Shown one piece after another: positions 58,934-64,000 of a stretch of 64,000 bases of DNA (the stretch's first letter is position 1; each line of letters opens with the position of its first letter). Location: contig JAJTUQ010000004.1 of NCBI GenBank assembly GCA_021399445.1, positions 620,001-684,000 on the forward strand, written 5' to 3'. The notes beneath the pieces are model-generated. The model made no database searches. It saw nothing but the letters and a program-made list of their open reading frames with translations, and was not told the origin of the DNA. The stretch is from Xylogone sp. PMI_703. Its lineage: Eukaryota; Ascomycota; Leotiomycetes. A program made the position numbers and the translations under genes.

Positions 58934-59728
58934 ATGGGACTCAAGGAACATGTCCTTAACGACTCTGAGAATGGCAGGCAAAAGTTCGTTAACTACAATT
59001 TGATTTTCTCAATCTTTTGCTTTTGCTTGTCTCTGACATTGTTTCTCTTTCTATTCTTCGTACCACCTAGTGACCGAGTGTGTATTGTGAGGTCTGTGGT
59101 CTACCAACGAGCGGCTGAAGCTATACGCTATGAATGGGTAAATTTTGGTGACTACTGGTATCCAACCTCAGTGTATAGGCATGCGAGTCCAGAAAGGGAC
59201 CCTGCATGGGAAAGACTGATGAGCCGTAAGCTATAAGACATAAAGGTAGCACCAGCATGGCTAATAAGTTGCAAGACGATGTAATCAGTATATCTGAAAG
59301 CGAACTATCAACACTCCATCAATCTTCAGAAATAGAATGGAAACAGTTCACAGATGGCGAACGAGCGGCTATACTTGGAGTTTTCCACCAAATGAATTGT
59401 TTAGTAGGTCTGCCTCGAACTTATTCCGTCCACTTTCCACTGATATTATCTGCAGAACCTACTCCGTCGCTATGCTCACCTAGAGCTGGAGGACAATGAT
59501 CGCACTCTGCTTCGGGAGGATACTGACCAGTGTATCGAGCTTCTTCGACACCATTTGATGTGTACTGGTGATGTTACGCCATTCTTGGAGTTGAGTGTCG
59601 ATACATTCGCTGGATCAAAACCCGATCTTCGAACGATGCATAAGTGTCGAAATTATGATGAATTAAAGGACTGGGTGAAGCAAAAGTCCCGTGGAAGATT
59701 TCATGCCAACTGGGATCCAACAAGATGA
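58934..59728 (+). CDS. UstYa/DUF3328 family protein (II), divergent motifs
   Basis: Start ATG at 58934. Residues about 17-40 form one TM helix (FSIFCFCLSLTLFLFLFFV). Exon 1 continues YQRAAEAIRYEWVNFGDYWYP. Later exons give ESELSTLHQSSEIEWKQF and then VFHQMNCL, joined by a short intron to NLLRRYAHLELED … DQCIELLRHHLMCTGDVTP. Here both metal-like motifs are imperfect: HQMNC lacks the second His of HxxHC, and DQC replaces HC in the second. The C-terminus (HKCRNYDELKDWVKQ) is conserved. The exact splice near 59220-59280 is unresolved. It may be a partner of a canonical UstYa rather than an active oxidase. Confidence 0.75.
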
Positions 59729-59945
59729 TATGGCTTTAATGAAATATGTCCTATGACTGTGAAAATTATGGATGTTATAAGTTCTGATTAGACATACTGA
59801 CCGAATCTTAACCATACATATTGAGTATCCAAGTTAGTTAAATCGGAGTTAGATTTAGCACAATATATGAAGTACAGCAGCTTTGATTCACGATTCCAGA
59901 TATGTGGAGGCAAAAGATTCACAGGACAGGTACATATACATGATA

Positions 59946-60981
59946 TTACATTGCATGTGTATCTATGACAGATGAGTTTTTCTCATAATGAGTATCAGCA
60001 TGCTTCCTCAATTCTTGTGTTGCATTGTAAGGCTCAACAACATGCTCCTCAGCCCAGTCAATCAGTTTTTGGAAGTTCCTACATCGCCGTTGGGAGTTTG
60101 GATACACCACTTCATCTCCATTCCTATTGCTTTCAATTAAGTAGGGTGTTTCATCAGAGGCACACATGAGAACAATTCTCAACATCTCAATGCAGTGTTC
60201 GACATGGTCAAGAAGCATTGCTGGTCCTTGGTCAAATGCAGGTAGATCATTGTAGTTATAATGGTCCCGATACGTATATTGACGAACAAGGTTCTGGGAA
60301 TGCCATATTAGAATAAAATCAGAATAAGAGGAAATTTATTTACCATACCAGACAATGAATCTGGTGAAACACCTCGAAAAGTGCAGTCACTCCTCCACCA
60401 AGCTCTGGAGCTGTGTAAAGCCAGTTTTCACTTACTGACTTATTGAGCAAATGTAACTTGGATGCCGGAATACCTAGTGATCCATCTATAAACAGTGCTT
60501 GAGTTAGTATGCCAGTTTGATAGCCAAAGTTTGTGAACCAGAAGGCGGCTTTTACATTGCCAGAGATAATCCCATCTCGCTTCAATCTCTTCCGTAGGCT
60601 TTCCAGAATACCCGTCCGTATTCACCATGTCCCAGGTCGTCCATTCATATTCCACAGCTTCCATCATGGGTGCTTAAGAGCTGTTACTTTAAAGCTTTCA
60701 TGATATGCTCTGAGGAATCTGATTAACTTACACCATGTGGACATTTTACGGGTGCATTGTTCGTCAGTTGGGAACCTCGAGCTTGCAAAAACTAGAATTG
60801 CAGAGACCATATATAGGCATAGTATAATGGCACCGCGCCATTTGACGATATTTTCTGAATTAAAGGGAATATCTCTCAGCGATCTAAGTCGTCCTGGCTC
60901 GGGCCTAAAATATAACTCTCCTTCAATACCATCATCGTCTGAAGATTTCAAGTTCTGGTATCGCCCACTTGTCGACATCAT
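59946..60981 (-). CDS. UstYa/DUF3328 family oxidase (III), canonical motifs
   Basis: Start ATG at 60979-60981. N-terminal cytosolic region, one TM (AIILCLYMVSAILVFASS). Exons: EYEWTTWDMVNTDG, then LWQYGSLGIPASKLHLLNKSV (splice near 60560-60480), FEVFHQIHCL (first HxxHC motif), a ~60-nt intron, and HVEHCIEMLRIVLMC (second HxxHC motif). Both HxxHC motifs are complete, so this is a good candidate for the active oxidative cyclase. The family tail (RRCRNFQKLIDWAEEH) is intact, ending at 59946. The gene converges with UstY II. Confidence 0.87.
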
Positions 60982-63130
60982 CTAAGCAATTGGTGGAAAT
61001 ACAACTTTGCTAAATTGCAATGTTCATTCACAAATGTGATGCGATTGATGATTAAGCATGTCTATCCCGGTTTATCGTTCCAAAGCTAGGTTTACCATAT
61101 CAGCTTTCCCCAACCATCCGTGCCAGGAAATGGTGTTCCTCCCAGCCACATGATCAGAAAAGCTTATTCTACCTCTCTTCTTGTTGGAGCTAACACTCAC
61201 ACATCCATGTATGCCTTAAAGCACGCCATGGCGGAGAATTATGAGCATTTTGCGTCGAAGGAACCTACTTCGTACAGAGCGCTACAAGCTGCCCGTTTTA
61301 GGCAAAGCAAGATAGACCTGAAAAGCTTGAAATGCAGCAACTGCTCATCCGCGTCCACTAATCCACAATTACGTGAAGGCCCGGGCCACAAGATTGCACG
61401 GGCAGATGCAGGTGGCGCAGTGCAAGCTTTGTCTCCAGCCAAATAGACGATTAGTTATTATCAGCCACGGAGATACACCCGAAAGGGAGTGTAAAAGTGG
61501 GACGGCTGTGCTGTGCTGGCTTATTTCCGCACATAAACCGTTGGCACTAACGAGGGGTTCACAGGGCTCAGGAATACGCATCTGAGTTTCATCCTGTATG
61601 TTGTTATCTTGAAAGATTAAGCAATATGCTCCTGCATGTGGTAATAAATTCAATTACAGTTTGCTATTATTTTATTACAATTCAAATAATACAGGTACGT
61701 AATTAAAAAGTAACATTGTATAGTGAAGGTGCCTTATTCAAATTGATCACAATTCTAATGAAATTACAAGAAAATATTAAAATAAATAAATAAATAAAAA
61801 CTACCTTATATTTACTCTTCCATTACATAATCATTATATCTTTGTATGCTGCTTCTTATTTGGCACACCGTATAGTCCCCAGCTCATAAGGTATTTACTA
61901 ATATACTAGTGCTGAAAGACTGCCCCTGCTTCGGCGATAAAGTACACTTTAGGAATGATGTGTTCTCCAGTATTGATAACTCGCATTGGAGAGCGTTACA
62001 TTTTGAATTAGTACAACACCGGTACAGGCCCTGGATGGTATACGTCCCTTCTAATGACTGCATAGTGCCCATGTATCTTGATGATAAATCCTATACGTCT
62101 ATCCCGATACATTAGCTCCTAATCATAGGTGTGATATCAAGCAGGTATGAATATTACCCATGCAGATTTCTCTAGACAGCAAGAACTTCATTCTCTCCTT
62201 CTGCCGAGAGCAGATCTTCACGTAAGAACTTTATTTGCTTGTCCTCACAAGAACAGCTTTTCACGTAAAATTTCACACAACTGTAGAACATGAAACATTC
62301 AGATTGGAGCGATAATAGGCCAAATGGTATCATGGGGGCGTTATGGCGATCACAGCGCCGTTATAGGCAAGTGTCATATCCATAAGCATGGGTTATTAGC
62401 TGTTCAAGATAATACACAGAACAGCCGTGCACTCTTTACAAGATAAAGCTGTATTTACCCATGTAGGAAGTATTTGTCACATAGAGTTTTGCAACAGTAT
62501 CTTCCAATATTTAGCACATGTTGTCCCACGTATCTTTTTCTAACAAACCAGCCTACTGACCCAAATGTGTACGCGTATAAGTGGATTAGGTTACAGGGGC
62601 CAAACCGTTGAGTGGAGTCTGCGGATATACCGTGCTCCCGCGGATAACCATGCCCCTCAGTGGCTTGTCATTCTCCCGAGGTCCATGATATTAATTTGCA
62701 CCCCTGAATTCTATACTTATTTTAACTACAAAGCGATACCACCTCGAGGAAGGCAATTCGGAATTGCAGACTCCACAACTAAAGATGCAGTCATATGCGA
62801 TGTGACCGACTGCAGTATTTACGATTTTCGCATATGCAATGTAACAGAGGATCTGGCCTTGTCTTCCCACTACGTACACACCAGTTGTCACTGCGTCTAC
62901 AATGCATATGAGGAAACTATTAGCGGGTATGCTTGAGTGAGGGTATCTTGTCCTACCCAGATTGTAACAGACCAAGTCTCTGGTAGGATACGGGCCATCT
63001 TTTGATGATCTTCAACTTTTCTGCTTTCGTCTCGGGACTTAGGATTGACAGCAGGCTCAAATATCTCTGTGCCAAAACCTAGAGTACATGAAGGTCTACC
63101 AAAAGCCAAAACCTTTGGAGAACTGTCGAC
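60982..63130. other. 2.1-kb intergenic region
   Basis: Divergent space between UstYa III and UstYa IV. Open frames at 61120-61446, 61909-62115 and 62565-62936 show no known domain or signal peptide with Kex2 repeats. A very AT-rich tract is at 61660-61820. I did not find a second precursor gene here. Confidence 0.45.
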
Positions 63131-64000
63131 ATGTCTCCCATATCATCTCTTTTTAGCAAGAGCAATGATCTAAGATATTCTTTAGCAAGTGATGACGATG
63201 AGACCTCGGGGAGTGAATCACACTCCTTTCTTCCAGAGAAGGCACATATACATCCGAGAAGTTCCTCAACTTGGTACCTAGTGATCCCTTGGATAGTATT
63301 AACCGTGGCTTTTGCTTGTCTGAGTTTATATTTGTACGTAACGACTCGTCCCTCATACCTTGGAAAGTTTGAAACAGGTTGGAAGACCGACTTTGGTATG
63401 TGTCGTATTTCCAAGAGAGCCATTACAGTGCTAAAACATAACTTAGGACCCGCACGACAGCATATCTCGACTGAGCAAGTTGTATTTACAGGCAGTCCAG
63501 CTTTTGATTTGGACTTGAACTATTACGTCCCTCACCCGGATCCCATCAAATATGTCGGAGATCCTTCTCCAGATATTGACAATGCATGGGAGGAGTTAAC
63601 TTGGGGTGTGTACTTTGAGCATTTCCGAGGCTTTACCTTTATTTACTGGCTGTAGGTCGGTATATTTTGATCACGGAGGAAGAAGCAAGATCTTCTCTCG
63701 CAGATCAATTCGGTGATATTCAGCAATTTTGGAGCCCAAAGAGAGGTGGATATATAGGAGGCTTGGATATGTTCCACACCTTGCATTGTCTGGTAAGGTC
63801 CAGTGACAAGAGTCTTAAGCTTAAGATCTGAGCATACGGCTGACTATGCACGGCACAGAACCGATTAAGGAAGGAATTGAATCCCGAGTACTATCCAATG
63901 ACTCCTCACCCGAATCATAAAATACATCAATGTAAGTTTCATAGCTAAACCAGGTATTAGAGAGGAGCTAAAACTTCCATCCAGCCCATTGCATTGAGCA
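63131..64000 (+). CDS. UstYa/DUF3328 family oxidase (IV), cut by window edge
   Basis: Start ATG at 63131. One TM (WIVLTVAFACLSLYLYV). A ~58-nt intron (GTATGT donor near 63396) joins to GPARQHISTEQVVFTGS, then VGDPSPDIDNAWEELTWG; another from GTGTGT near 63605 to an acceptor near 63655 joins to RYILITEEEARSSL. GLDMFHTLHCL is the first HxxHC motif, followed by NRLRKELNPEYYP after a short intron; an HC-I-E at the very end of the window looks like the start of the second motif. The typical IDNAW-x2-L motif of the family is intact. The rest is outside the window. Confidence 0.85.

Noticed and set aside
61120..61653. Possible second RiPP precursor between UstYa III and IV
   Set aside because: No signal peptide and no repeated Lys-Arg sites in the frames examined.
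2..64000. CRISPR arrays, rRNA genes or bacterial-type operons
   Set aside because: None seen; introns and gene types are fungal.

Overview
The window is nuclear DNA of a filamentous ascomycete. The evidence is short (about 50-60 nt) GT-AG introns with CTAAC-like branch sites, several Zn2Cys6 regulators, a secreted CBM1-GH5 cellulase and DUF3328/UstYa genes; Eurotiales (Aspergillus/Penicillium type) is my best guess. It is accessory, gene-poor sequence rich in secondary-metabolism genes, relics and small repeats. Exon joins were read by eye.

Left part (1-22 kb): a TamA/Dal81-like Zn2Cys6 regulator runs off the left edge. A long repeat-rich gap and a decayed, partly tandem-duplicated gene (4.6-6.2 kb) follow. 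Next come a 2-oxoglutarate/Fe(II) dioxygenase, a large membrane protein with a sulfatase-type domain, and a small membrane protein resembling hydroxylaminobenzene mutase. Two related Zn2Cys6 regulators then point away from each other across a relic of an ABC transporter. One carries a frameshift and the other is cut short.

Middle (22-45 kb): a secreted GH5 endoglucanase with CBM1, a second 2OG-Fe(II) dioxygenase, a frameshifted Fmp52-like gene, a tRNA-Thr(AGT) gene, a Zn2Cys6 regulator, a CENP-B-type HTH protein, an aldehyde dehydrogenase, a broken kinase-like gene, an alpha/beta hydrolase, a cytochrome P450, a MITE-like element with a retroelement relic, and a ruined KexA-type serine carboxypeptidase. 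The tRNA gene is remarkable: a 52-nt GT...CTAAC...AG insertion sits in the D-loop, and removing it leaves a standard cloverleaf.

Right part (45-64 kb): this looks like a dikaritin-type RiPP gene cluster. It has an ABC-C transporter, a 2OG-Fe(II) oxygenase, an MFS transporter, four UstYa/DUF3328 genes (the last cut by the window edge), an acyltransferase-3 membrane protein, and a small gene at 55.48 kb. That small gene encodes a 67-residue secreted peptide with Lys-Arg (Kex2-type) sites, two of them followed by Tyr-X-Gly-Asp. A third related repeat lies out of frame just past the stop. A model consistent with known dikaritins is secretion, Kex2 cleavage, UstYa oxidative cyclisation, tailoring by the oxygenase and acyltransferase, and export by the MFS or ABC transporter. 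The product is not one I recognise.
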